From Orthonyx spaldingii (taxonomy: Eukaryota; Chordata; Aves; Passeriformes; Orthonychidae), in the NCBI GenBank assembly GCA_013397795.1, contig VZTJ01003853.1:280218-344217 (forward strand): a stretch of DNA of 64,000 nt, read 5' to 3'. Below are positions 54,038 through 64,000 of this stretch, one piece after another. The notes under the pieces were generated by a model. It searched no databases. It had not been told where the DNA came from and saw only the letters and a list, made by a program, of their open reading frames with translations. Position numbers and translations under genes: made by a program. The first letter of the stretch is position 1. Each line of letters starts with the position of its first letter.

Positions 54038-54056
54038 AAAAAAAAAAAAAAAAAAA
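54038..54056. repeat. Poly(A) run, 19 bases
   Basis: This A19 homopolymer has no AATAAA in the preceding 30 bases, so there is no good sign that it is the tail of a retrocopied transcript. It lies about 75 bases upstream of the CR1 relic and probably does not belong to it. Confidence 0.85.
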
Positions 54057-54129
54057 GAGTTTTAAACAAAAACAACTAAAATGCATCACTGTTTTGCAAT
54101 AGGATGCTTTAAGATAATTATTTTATTTC

Positions 54130-54750
54130 ATTTTCTAGATAAGGAAAAGCAACAACTTTAATTTAGTCAGATTTTATTGAAACATTTGATATGACATCCA
54201 GATGTGCTGATTAGTTAGTGTGGATAAGAAAATGATCAGTTTAAGAATCAAAGGTTGGACAATATCTAACGAACAGACAGTAGGTTTTATTGAAGTTATA
54301 TCTAAATGTTAGTGGGAGGTTACACAAAGATTTCCTTTGTGGTTTGGTCAACTTGATTTATTTCAAGTCATAAGATATCATCTATAAGTGGAAGTCTGTG
54401 ATTATCTCCTGTGAAGATGTTACTGGCTTAGTGGTCTAGCTGAAATATAAAGAAATTTAATAACTTGAAAGAAAAGTCATGCACATAGGGGACTTAATTA
54501 CAAATATTTCTGCTATAAGATGAAGGCTTGCTAACTTCAAAATACAGAAGACAAGACAGAACTCAGTATCTTAGCAGGGTACAGATTGACTAAGTGTTAA
54601 CAACATGAAGCTGCTGTGAAAAATAAAATGGGATTCTAGAACACATAAGGCAAACTCTTTCTGCTACTGAAATGAATACTGTTGTATTGTATAATGGAAA
54701 GCCATCCAACTGGAATATATTATAAATTTCTCATTACTCGAGTTAGTGAA
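54130..54750 (+). mobile_element. Ancient CR1-like LINE relic, reverse-transcriptase region
   Basis: On the plus strand this follows an old CR1 ORF2 of the turtle/crocodile type. At 54139-54196, gataaggaaaagcaacaact then gtcagattttattgaaacat match the D-K-G-N-A-V-D-L-I-Y-L-D-F-S-K-A-F-D-T block with several substitutions. Near 54310 a gggaggttac then ggtttggtcaacttgattta block matches the S-G-V-P-Q-G-S-V-L-G-P region. Near 54470-54490 aaagtcatgcacataggg matches the K-V-M-H-L-G block. Near 54680-54720 a tgtattgtataatggaaagc then catccaactggaatat block matches the L-Y-K-A-L-V-R-P-H-L-E-Y segment. The segments are in the right order and spacing over about 600 bases, which argues against chance. 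It may extend weakly to about 55200. It is non-functional. Confidence 0.6.
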
Positions 54751-55680
54751 AGGTTTATCCATATTGGGAGAAATACGATGTGGACTATTAATATGATGTC
54801 ATGCCGCTGATACTCTTAGTGAAGACATTAACAGCAATACAAATCGATAAATAAGGTCTGGGAATCAGGAAGAAATAAGACCTTACTTCAACTGAAGGAA
54901 ATATCAGTATAAAAAATTAAAAGAATGGAGTGGATATAAAGAAATTTAGATATTCAAGTATAAGATATCAGGGAAGTGAGATTTTCAAAGCAGACTTCCA
55001 GCTAGGTGAGTTGGAACAAATGATCTTGATTATTTTGTGAGAGTGATTATATGGCTGCAGTGGTAGTAGAAGGCTTCATTTGATGACATAATAAGATTAA
55101 TAGAATTTTCAACAGCAGGATAAAGTTAAGGAGCCTCTTATAGTTTGTGATCAGTGGATGGACAGTTAGGCCTTCCAAGTTTACAGAATATGTAGATGAT
55201 AGGTGTCTTAATAAAGATTCATTTGTCAGCCTGACGAGCTAATTACAATTTCTGGTGAAAAAATTTTTCTAAATGATAACATTTTTTTTGCTGATTTCCA
55301 GATAAAGAGAATTTTCAGGTATCAAAAAAGGGTTTCTTGGGATGCTATCACTTTTGGGATATGAAGAGGGTCATTGTCCATCATACCAGGCGTATTCTGC
55401 TCAGTTCCCAGATTGGGAGCTGTGTTTCCTTCTGATTAGGAAACCTGCAGGGCAATTTGAAATATCAGAGATGGGAGTGTACCCCTTTCTCTGCTGAATA
55501 GGTAAAGAATCTAGGTTCCTGATTGAAGTTACATTTAATCATTTGGACAATGAATATCCACAACTTGATCCTGACTTCTGTGTTAGCCTCTCCATACTAT
55601 CCACTTCCTTAGACTTAGATTCTTTCCACTTGGGCCTTTACTTTCAAGTGATTGAGAAAGCTACTGGGAGTGGAGTCAAG

Positions 55681-55738
55681 AGGAGGAAAATAAGTGATAT
55701 AAAAACAGGAAGAAGAGGAAGAGGAAAATAAGTGATAC
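55681..55738. repeat. Short direct repeat flanking an A/G-rich spacer
   Basis: A gaggaaaataagtgata unit occurs at about 55683-55699 and again at about 55721-55737, separated by an agaagagg-type purine run. It is probably slippage or local duplication. Confidence 0.7.
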
Positions 55739-56387
55739 TAAGACAACATCAGACCTTTTTTTTGTCCACTTGAACACTTCTTTTTCCAACAAAGTCTATA
55801 CGTTCAGGTTTTAGATGTTGTGAAGAAAAATGTATCGACCATGTTTCCTTTTGTATAAGTCAGTGTAGCTATTCTAATACAATCAAGTCTTAGGGGAGGA
55901 AGTGTCTTGAAACTAGAACAACAATGTGATCTTGTGTCTTCATTCTGAAAAAAATAGTATTCTTAATTTAATTAATTTAAAATAAGGATTTAGTTCATGG
56001 GAGGGGTAAACATAAATGTACATGCTCTGGCTTTTAGTATATTCACTTCTGCTTTTAGTGAAATTTGGTGATTTACTGGTCTGAAATGATGTAACGCATG
56101 ATGACTGATGCAAGGAACGATTCTATAAAGCTCTTAGACTGCATTGTGTGAAGCATTCAAAGGTAGTTCAAACATCTTCGGCAGAACTAGAAGATATGTC
56201 TCTATCCTGTATCAAAAGACATATATTTGACATTCCTTTCAACCAAGTGAAAACAGGACAATGTAACAAAATCTTTCTCTTCAGGAAAAGAGACTTATTT
56301 TCTAATATGTTTGTACCTCTGCCAGATTTTTCATGTTTCTGCCTGCTGAGTTATTTAACATTTTTCTGCCACTCAAGATGAAAATAA

Positions 56388-56531
56388 ACATTAAAACCTC
56401 ACCCCAGCCCCATTTCACCAAAAACCTCAAACCAATCCACCAACCAACTAACCCAAAAACTCCTACAAAAAGAAACAAACACTCCCCCCAACCCCCAAAA
56501 AAAGCCTACCAACAGCAAAACCCCCCTGTCC
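56388..56531. repeat. Long A/C-rich, strongly G-depleted tract
   Basis: Over about 130 bases the plus strand has only about four G; it is almost all A and C with some T. Runs include cccccc, ccccc and aaaaaaa. The minus strand therefore has clusters of G runs (for example GGGGGTTGGGGGG) with T-rich spacers, which could support G-quadruplex formation. The overlapping 76- and 82-codon frames have heavily biased composition and are not credible genes. Confidence 0.75.
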
Positions 56532-57769
56532 CAACAGTATCTTTCCATCTTGGAAGTAATTTTTGGTCCAGCAAGTTTTAGAATTACTTTAAGTTGATAA
56601 AAATAAAACATTATGGGAAGTTTAATCACAACTTAATGCGAAATTCAAATAGCTTTTTGTACTCATAATATTCAAAATGTCAACACCCATCTCAGTAAAA
56701 ATAACCACTATGGGTATTACATATCATTCATGGACTTTGCACAATATAGTGATTTCTCTCCAGCTATAAATGCTCCTCCAGCATTGCCTTTTCCTGTGTG
56801 TGTGCTATTTTCTTGCTTAATTTGTCACATTAGTTGAATTCTTCAGGATTTTTTTTCTAAAATAAAATAACTATTAATGGCATCCCCCACAAAAGCAGTC
56901 ATGTCAGTTATGCTACATTCATATTTTTGGTGTTGACTTTTGATAAAATGTTTTCAGTTAAAGTTTTTAACTTCAAGGTCTGTTTCTTTTTAGGAAGCCA
57001 CACAAACAGCAACATTTGTCTGAGATAGACAATTACAGCCTTAATGCTTGATATTTTTTTTCTGGTTTTGTTTGAGGGGTTTATTTTTCCCTTCCCCCTT
57101 CCACACTGATGAATTAAACTCTGGAGTCAGTTCATACAAATTATGAGGCAGAACATTTGGAACAATTTTTAATGATCAACAAAATATACTGAGAAGAAGT
57201 GTAGTACCAAATGTGTTTAGTGCTGCAGATAGTCAGTAAATGCACTGACAGAGGTGCTTTGTGGAGATTTTAGGACCACTTTGAACGGAACAAGTAGCAT
57301 TAATCCCTAGTGTTCAAGAGTACTGAGATCTGCTTCATATCAGCATGAGGTCTATCACTCTTGAACGGGCTTCCTGCCCATCAGAACCATTATGTGTAAT
57401 GCCTCCTGAGCCTTGATGGTTTTTAGACAAATTTTCACTTGCCTGCAGGAGATGATGCTTTGGGTCTTTGGCCAGCATAGGCAGGTTTGTCAGAGGTAGA
57501 TTTTAGAATGATGAGTTTTAAAACTGTGAAGAATTTTGTTTGATACACAATTGTGTAACAAATTATGGGTTGGGAAATGGATTATCATTGCACAGAGTTA
57601 ATAAAGAGAAAAATGGATCTAAAAAATTGGAACCTACAGATTACCGTCAACTGTGGTTATGTGTTACCAAAAACTGTTGGTTAAAAGAGCAAAGATGTAA
57701 GAATAGCTGTGTCAGCAGAGAACATAGGGTCATTTAGCCAATATCATGTCTCCTAAAATTTCATTAGGA

Positions 57770-58030
57770 AGCTTCACTGGATTACCTTGATTGGATATTC
57801 TGAGTCTCTCGAACACACATAAAAATTTACAATCTGCAATAGCAAGAGTTCCACAGTTCAGCCAACTGCATGGAGACTTCTGTTCCTTTGTCTGCTTTGA
57901 ACCTCACTCCTGCCATCTTCATTTGGTGATTCCTCCCTACAATTTTTATGTTTGTTTTGCATAAAAAGGGTATTGTCAAAGATGATCCAGTTTACTGTCT
58001 TTCACTGGTTTTGACCGTATGAAGAAACCA
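57770..58030 (-). mobile_element. Ancient CR1-like LINE relic, ORF2 C-terminal region
   Basis: Read on the minus strand this resembles the C-terminal part of an old CR1 ORF2. On the plus strand the blocks gagttccacagttcagccaa (about 57848), cttctgttcctttgtctgct (about 57877) and atcttcatttggtgattcct (about 57916) match, in order, the reverse complement of the segment encoding the K-x-x-F-F-T and W-N-S-L-P motifs of the turtle/crocodile lineage. It is decayed, with soft boundaries. Confidence 0.5.
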
Positions 58031-60734
58031 TTTTTCATTAATTTACATTTGCTTTTATTTCTTGCAGTCTGACAAACCAAGGAGTAAATGTATATGAACA
58101 TTTAAAAGTTAAGTCCCCAGTCTACAGTAAGGCAGAAGGCATCTCTGTGATTAGAACTGATAGACCTATGAAATTCTTTGTGATTGTACAGTAAGAAGTC
58201 AAATAAATAAATTCTTTACTCAGAACTAGTAATACATTAAGAATGTAACCTGTACAATTTGCATGACAATAGTGCCCTGCAGGAAAATGCCATTAATTTA
58301 ATTTCTGTTAATTGATAAAATAAGAACTTTAGTTCAGATTTAAAACTCTTTCAGACACTTTCTGCTAGCAATTTCAGTACATGATTCTGTGTATTCTGGA
58401 GAGAGGGTATTTCAGTGTGTGTCTTCATGGGCCTTGTATTGAGCCTCACTCTGATCTCCTGTGCAACCCTTTGCCTAATATTACTCCTGACTTCTGATTT
58501 ATACATGTTTTGTTTTTATTATTTTTACATATTTAATCATGACAGGAACTTTTCACCACGATAGTTTTTCTGAGGCATAGAATTTGATTAGAGTAATGGA
58601 AAAAGATCTGTTTATAAATAAGAACAACATAATCTGTGTTAGCAGGATTTTATTTAACTATTCTTTAAAAATAAACTTGTGGTTTTTATTTCCTTATTAT
58701 AAATGTAGCTCTAGATTTTACTATATAGACCACCAGGTTCCTATCACTTGGCACACTCCTGCTGGTATGAAAAGATATTTTTGTTTACCGTTAAATGTTA
58801 ATTCCTAAAGTAAAGTTAGTATTCAGAATCATCTGTAGAGAATTGTTTTGTCAAATTAAATTTAGAATTGTTAACACAATATGCTTTGTCTACAGTGTGC
58901 TAAGGATAAAAACCCTTTTCTTTTGAATAAAGAAGTGGTAAGGATCCTAAGTACCAAGATCAAGTTATAGACTATTTAAAAGTCATGTGCTCACTGGAAA
59001 TGGATTTCTTCCTCATGAAGTAGAACTATCTGTCTTGAACATTATGAAATAAAAAAGCAAGTTAAATTTCTTACTGAAGTGCTTTCATCAGGCCAAAACC
59101 TGTGTCTGGAACCTGTTACACTGCAAATCCCCATAACATGGAATATTATAGTGAAAATCCCCCAAATATTTAAATTATTCCTTTAAATCTATGTAGACAA
59201 AACCAAACAGAATTACTTCATAAGATGAAATCATTAATATGCATAGATTGTTTGTCATACCTTTTTGTTTGGGAAATCCTCTTGTGATTGTGATATGTCT
59301 CATGCAGAGAAGCCACATCCTACTCCTAATACCGGAAGATCAAATACCTATATAATTTATACTGCAGTGCATGGCTATAAACTAAAATTCTTTTCATAAC
59401 AATTCCTGAACTACTCATAGACACTGACTCTATATGTAATTTCCCTCATTCCCACATTTGCTCTGTATGAGCATTTCCCTCATATAAACAGTTGCAGCAA
59501 GGTTTTAAAAGGACTTGCTAGTCAAATCTCCTTTGTATACTGTTCTTCCTGAAAAAAAATATGGGGAATAAGGAATTTCCAACTGCTAGAAATTTGTTTC
59601 TCTTATCTTTGGCCTTCTGTCTTCAAAATATTAAATGAGTTTGGTTCATTTCTGTTTTATGAAGATAATTTGAGTATTGGGTTAAACTTCTGACTATGTT
59701 GAAAGGAGATAAAACTCATTCCATTGGTCCCAATGGGATGACATTAAATGATGTATGCTGTACTGCAACATACTTGAGTTCTGGATCTTAGATTAGTTTC
59801 TCAATGCAAAGATTTGGGAGATTAGTAATTATCTTGCTGGTCTTATTTTCAGTTATTGATTTCAAATGGATAAATGATTTATCTAAGTCATGCAGTTCTG
59901 TTGTGGAGATAAGATTTACCCCTGGTGTGGTAAATAATCATAGAATATATCAAGAAAAGGATTAATGTAATTTCTGACTGACTAGTGGGGAATCTTCTTT
60001 GCCCTGTGTCTGGAGAATGAAGAGAGAATGAGTACTGGGCAAGACCCAGGAAAGGCCAGCTGTGCAGAGTTTGTCTAACCACCTCCCACAGAACCAGTAC
60101 CACCAGAAACATACATAGGGCATTAGCAACTGGAGACTTCTTGCTCAGAGGTACTGAAGTGTCCATTTGTCACCCCAACAGTACCTCTAGAGGTTTGCTG
60201 CCTGCCAAAAAGTTGCATCTATGGTGTAACAGAAAGGCTGCTGAGGCTGAGGACCCATTTCTTTTTTTATAAGCAGGATTGAATAATGCTGCAATGAAAT
60301 GACCCAGAAATATCAAGACACTTTAAATACCTGGGAACAGTCCCTTGACTGTTTTCCTCCTCTACTTTCCCAGTCAGAGAAGGGGATTTGAGAAAAAGGA
60401 GATGGATTGAATAGGTGAATGGCTGTCTTAATAGCTGGTGTCATGCTCAAAGTCTCAGCCTCTGTGATCTTTGTACATCTTTGAGAAATTGGTCATGTTT
60501 ACAACTGATAGAACGCAAGTGTCCAAGTGTGAGCAAGAACGTCCTGGGCAATAAACTGTCTGGACTTATAAACAGAGAATTAAACTAGATTTAACATGGA
60601 AAAAGAATGATATTCTAAGAACTCCAGTAAGGCTACTGAGGCATTAGGAAGCAACTGGGAAACCAGAGTGAACGCCCTCAAGGGAATTAAGGTAAGTTCC
60701 TGTAAAGAGAGCATGGGGCCAATAACTGAGTCAA
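58031..60734. other. Unique non-coding sequence, possible CR1 leader at right edge
   Basis: No supported gene. The part from about 59890 to 60734 is less AT-rich than the rest and leads directly into the CR1 endonuclease fragment. It may include the untranslated leader or ORF1-ORF2 junction of that element, but I could not recognise ORF1 motifs. Confidence 0.45.
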
Positions 60735-61060
60735 ATGTGTCTATACCAGGGCATGCAGTATGCAGCACAGGAGACAAACAGGAGGAGCTGGAAGATTCTG
60801 ATCAGGTGAAAAGCTATGACCTCATTGCTATCACAGGACCTAAATGGGATGAATCATGTGATTGTAGTGCTGTGATAGATGGCTATGAAGTATTCAGAAG
60901 TGATAGGCAAAGAAGGGGAAATGAGTGAGTGGTTTTCCATGCTTAAACTGGGATTGATTGCATGAAGCTATCTCTGAGGAAGACAAACACACAGGTGAAG
61001 AGTTTATGGGTGAACAAACCCAACAAAGAAAACTTTGTTTTCTTTAAACAGACATAAAAA
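60735..61060 (+). mobile_element. CR1 LINE fragment, N-terminal endonuclease region of ORF2
   Basis: A plus-strand frame reads GDKQEELE at 60770-60793, YDLIAIT at 60815-60835, KWDES shortly after, and DGYEVFRSDRQRR from 60878. This is the start of the CR1 endonuclease domain. The family catalytic glutamate after I-T (pattern I-T-E-T-W-W-D) is replaced by glycine here (I-T-G-P-K-W-D). The frame stops soon after, and a further block in another frame (QVKSLWV, about 60993-61013) shows the element continuing after a frameshift. It lacks everything downstream, so it is a 3'-truncated or internally deleted fragment, unlike the usual 5'-truncated copies. Confidence 0.8.
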
Positions 61061-62260
61061 TGCAGCCAATTATGCCATTATATCTTCATTATTTTACTTC
61101 CTTTTTATAGTTTATTTGCCATAAATGTGAGGCATATGCTTTTTTCTTGTTTGTTTTTCCATTTTTCCCCCCTCAAGTTGTCATTAACAGTGCTATGCCA
61201 AGATATGTTATGGCAGATTATGATGCTCTTCCTTCTCATTTGTTAAAAAGAACAAAAAGGGCAATGTGGCAGTTGCTCCTCTAACTGCACATTTCCTGCT
61301 TGACAGGAGCATCTGATATTCATTGGATCACTGCACTGCTTTGCACAGCACTACTATTGTTCTGGCTGCAGCATCTATTTCAGGACTGTATTCAATTTTA
61401 GGATAAAGGCTAAAAAAGGGAAAAGCGTGGAATAAATCGAAGTGTAGCAGTCTTACACATGGTTTTCCATCTGATTCTTCAGGCACTCTGTCCTAATTCA
61501 GCACAATTTGCAACTCAGAGTCATGTTTTCCTGTATGTTGTATATCCTAATGGTCTTTGAAAAAGCTGTGTGGTATCAATCACTACTTTTTCACCTTAAA
61601 CATAACAGTAGAAGGGCGTAGCATTTATGCTACTGTCATCCATTCTTGATACATACGTTTGATTGTGAAAGTTAAGTTTATTTTGTTCCTTTATAAAATC
61701 CTTGTCTAAACTCAGTGAAACAGATTCTGTACTCCCCAGTTTTAAGCCGATGTGATTTTCTACAACTTTAGAGTTCTCTTTGTTCGAAGGTCAGAATCTG
61801 GTGCTTATCCTATATCACCACTGATTTCAACTCAGCCTATAATCAGAGGTCTGCAGAGTGACACCTTTTAGTGATTTTACATACATGTTGACACAGTTAG
61901 TAGTTCAGTCAGATTCAGTAATTTCAACAGGTAGTGATTTTCCTCCATGCCATTATTAGTATTTGATAGTATTGTTAGACTAGTGTTCTTTAAAAACAAA
62001 CAAACCAACACAGGTTTAATATGCAAAAACATTCATAATACAATTAACCACTATTTATGTATTCTGTACTTAATCTGACATATGCAGTAGTTATGTGGCA
62101 GAACAACTGTAAATGGACAAGCACTGTTTTACAGAGTTTGTAATTTAGCATAGCACAATGAATAAGAGTAACAAACAAGAAGAGCAAAGGATACAAAATA
62201 AACATATACAAGAATTATGGTTTTAATGATTAGGTTCCAGAATTTGAGGACCCCTTTCAC
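61061..62260. other. Unique AT-rich non-coding sequence
   Basis: No supported gene or element. A short A/C-only run (aacaaacaaaccaacac type) lies at 61993-62012. Confidence 0.55.
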
Positions 62261-62372
62261 GGAATCAAACGGAATCATTTAGGTTGGAAAAGACCTCTAA
62301 GATCATCAAAGATTCTCTAACCTTTGGCAAATCACCACCTTGTCAACTAGACCATAACACTAAGTGCCACAT
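62261..62372 (-). mobile_element. Short CR1 LINE 3'-end fragment
   Basis: A minus-oriented CR1 tail: the low-coordinate edge has two degraded octamer units (ggaatcaaacggaatcattt), followed by taggttggaaaagacctcta, agatcatcaaag and a final actaagtgccac. This is the standard reverse complement of a CR1 3' end, severely 5'-truncated. Confidence 0.9.
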
Positions 62373-63087
62373 TTACTGTAACATTGTTTAGGTTATACAG
62401 CAAGAAATGTAAAGCCAAATAAAAACACTAAACCCCCTTTACAAATAGATACTGCAATGAGATTTTGCATTTTATGGACTGCAGTCTAAAATTTACTTTT
62501 GATGAATGTGTAAGGTTTTATTTTTAAAACATTAGTTTTAATGGGGCCTGAATATAATTGCTCTTGGGATTTTTTTCAAAGATACTTTTATAATACTTTA
62601 TTTACATGCTGGTATTTTGCTTTTTATTTAATATCTAACTTATAGCTAATCCTCTTTTTCATATTTTTGAAATATTTATTCATTTAGATAGGGCATGGGC
62701 ACTGGCTTGTTTAAGAACAGATGCAAAGAAATAAATAGTGCTAAACTCACCACACCATTGTTTGCTCATTGCAGTTCGAAGTTACTGCGCAGGATAATAT
62801 AATACTTTGAGTTTAGGTTTAAGGCAATATAATAAGTCAGGGTCACTACAGTCTGGTTTCTTGTATGTATTACTGAGATCAGAGTGCTTCAGTGTTTGTA
62901 GCTGTTGCTGCTGCAACTTTTGCTAATTTGCTATTACTATAAAAAAAGCTGTTTTAACATTGTGACAATGTGTCTTGTTATGACATTAGAAAAATGTATG
63001 GTAAGAATAGGAAATTGTGTTCATTAATATAATTTATGAATTGATGATGGATCCAGCTTTAAGTCTACCCAGTGCAAGAGAAATAAG
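62373..63087. other. Unique AT-rich non-coding sequence
   Basis: No gene or element recognised between two CR1 fragments. Confidence 0.55.
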
Positions 63088-63552
63088 AACAAAATGGAGA
63101 GAGCCCAGCAGGGGAAGGGCCACTGGTGTGGTCAGGCGCTGGAGCAAATGGCATTCAAAGGGGAGGCTGAGATAGATGGGCTGGTTTGGCCTAGAGAAGA
63201 GAAGGCCTGGGCATGGGGGAAACACATGTCAGACTACCACAGTCTAGAGGGTGATTGTAGAGGGGAAGGTAGACTGAGTCTTCCCAGATTTGCCCAGTGA
63301 AACATCAAAAAGCAGCAAAAATAAATTTCACCAAGGGATAACTTGTTGGGCAAAAGAGAGAAATTATTCCTGTGTGGGTGGTCCACTACTTGCAAGAGTT
63401 ATGCATAGAATCTGAAAGATATCCAAAAAGAGGGTGTGCCCCAATTCCACCTTAACAACTGACCCAACTTTGAAGCCTGCCTTGATAAGAACATCATGAT
63501 AGATAACCTGTAGAGGTGCTCTCCAATTCTTTTTTGCATAGGAATCACAAGT
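63088..63552 (+). mobile_element. CR1 LINE fragment, 5'-truncated, diverged
   Basis: Plus-oriented. The block ggggaggctgagatagatgg (63160), a ggcctagagaagagaaggcc block (63188), and agggtgattgtagaggggaa (63247) followed by agactgagtcttcccag match CR1 ORF2 C-terminal sequence. A caagggataacttgttgggc block near 63333 and the closing cctgtagaggtgctctccaa (63509) followed by tgcataggaatcacaag match the 3' end. The middle (about 63375-63500) is decayed. It is more diverged than the elements at 12790 and 25572. Confidence 0.75.
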
Positions 63553-64000
63553 GTGACCCAAACCATTTATTTAAGAAAACAGTGTTTCTGGGACTGTAGG
63601 AGGTACGGTGTGTGTGTCTGTCTCACACCTTAGTCTCCTTCAGAGGGCCTGAAGTCACCAAGCAGAATTTCATAGCAGAGTGGATACTTGAGTATCTTTT
63701 TTCTCTTAAGGTTTGTGATAATTCCTACCCTGCACTACCCTGTAAGTGGTAGGCACTGCTTGGGACAGCACTTGAGAGGTGGAGTGCCACTGGGCACAGA
63801 GAGGAGGTGAGTAGAGCATGGTAACTTCCTGAAGTATCTCAGCTGCTGTTTCAGGTCACACTGTTTCAGTACTGAGCAGGGGGAAAATGCAGCTGGGTCT
63901 TAGTATATGGGATAGTACCCGGGAAACAGGGCTGAATGGACTTTAGATAGGAATGTTTATGAAAACACTGTTTAGTTCTAGGAAGGTTTCCACTATGTTC
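63553..64000. other. Unique non-coding sequence at window edge
   Basis: No gene or element recognised. Composition is somewhat richer in G+C than the window average. Any feature continuing past the edge cannot be judged. Confidence 0.5.

Larger units (their letters stand above)
49491..54129. other. Unique AT-rich non-coding sequence
   Basis: No supported gene. It includes the (CCT)n repeat at 51064-51093, a T15 run at 51778-51792 and an A19 run at 54038-54056. The part from about 52800 to 53100 is non-repetitive and of more balanced composition. I could not match it to anything. Confidence 0.55.
54751..57769. other. Unique AT-rich non-coding sequence
   Basis: No supported gene. The first 450 bases may be further decayed CR1. 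It contains the direct repeat at 55681-55738 and the A/C tract at 56388-56531. Confidence 0.5.

Noticed and set aside
1..64000. tRNA, rRNA, small nuclear RNA genes, CRISPR arrays, bacterial operons, nuclear copies of mitochondrial DNA
   Set aside because: I looked for B-box-like GGTTCGA elements, known small RNA starts, regularly spaced repeats and mitochondrial-type blocks, and found none that held up.

Overview
This window looks like non-coding DNA from a bird: AT-rich, with no recognisable exon, CpG island, tRNA or other stable RNA gene. The only recognisable mobile elements are CR1-type non-LTR retrotransposons. Most are 5'-truncated. The younger ones end in the octamer-like tail typical of CR1, and they make up roughly a tenth of the window. 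I see no L1, Alu-like SINE, bacterial operon, or phage or plasmid feature. A CR1-dominated, otherwise repeat-poor landscape fits birds best; turtles and crocodilians also carry CR1, so the species is not resolved. All assignments are by eye, from remembered family consensus patterns and protein motifs.

Layout. 1-3437: unique AT-rich sequence with two A/C-only tracts. 3438-4065: CR1 (+). 4066-11667: unique sequence with a perfect 14-bp stem-loop at 9017-9061. 11668-11950: ancient CR1 relic (-). 12790-13008: CR1 3' end (+). 13009-22794: unique. 22795-23560: ancient CR1 endonuclease relic (+). 25572-28245: the dominant element, a 2.7-kb CR1 (-) running from the endonuclease domain through reverse transcriptase to the 3' tail. 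31230-31790: ancient CR1 reverse-transcriptase relic (+). 34012-34070: T34 homopolymer, followed by a minus-strand polyadenylation-type hexamer and one ambiguous base (N). 44235-44287: possible very short CR1 tail. 48960-49490: CR1 (-). 51064-51093: (CCT)10. 54130-54750: ancient CR1 reverse-transcriptase relic (+). 56388-56531: long G-depleted A/C tract. 57770-58030: ancient CR1 relic (-). 60735-61060: CR1 endonuclease fragment (+). 62261-62372: CR1 3' end (-). 63088-63552: CR1 (+).

The open reading frames present are short (mostly 60-140 codons). The longest, about 207 codons, is antisense to a CR1, and none outside CR1 resembles a protein I recognise. The window is therefore either a gene desert or the inside of a very large intron; the sequence alone does not decide between them. 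I found no convincing new biological system. The most useful observations are the two age layers of CR1, including relics so decayed that routine masking may miss them, the perfect stem-loop, the possible poly(A)-tailed retrocopy at the T34 tract, and the recurrent G-free A/C tracts.
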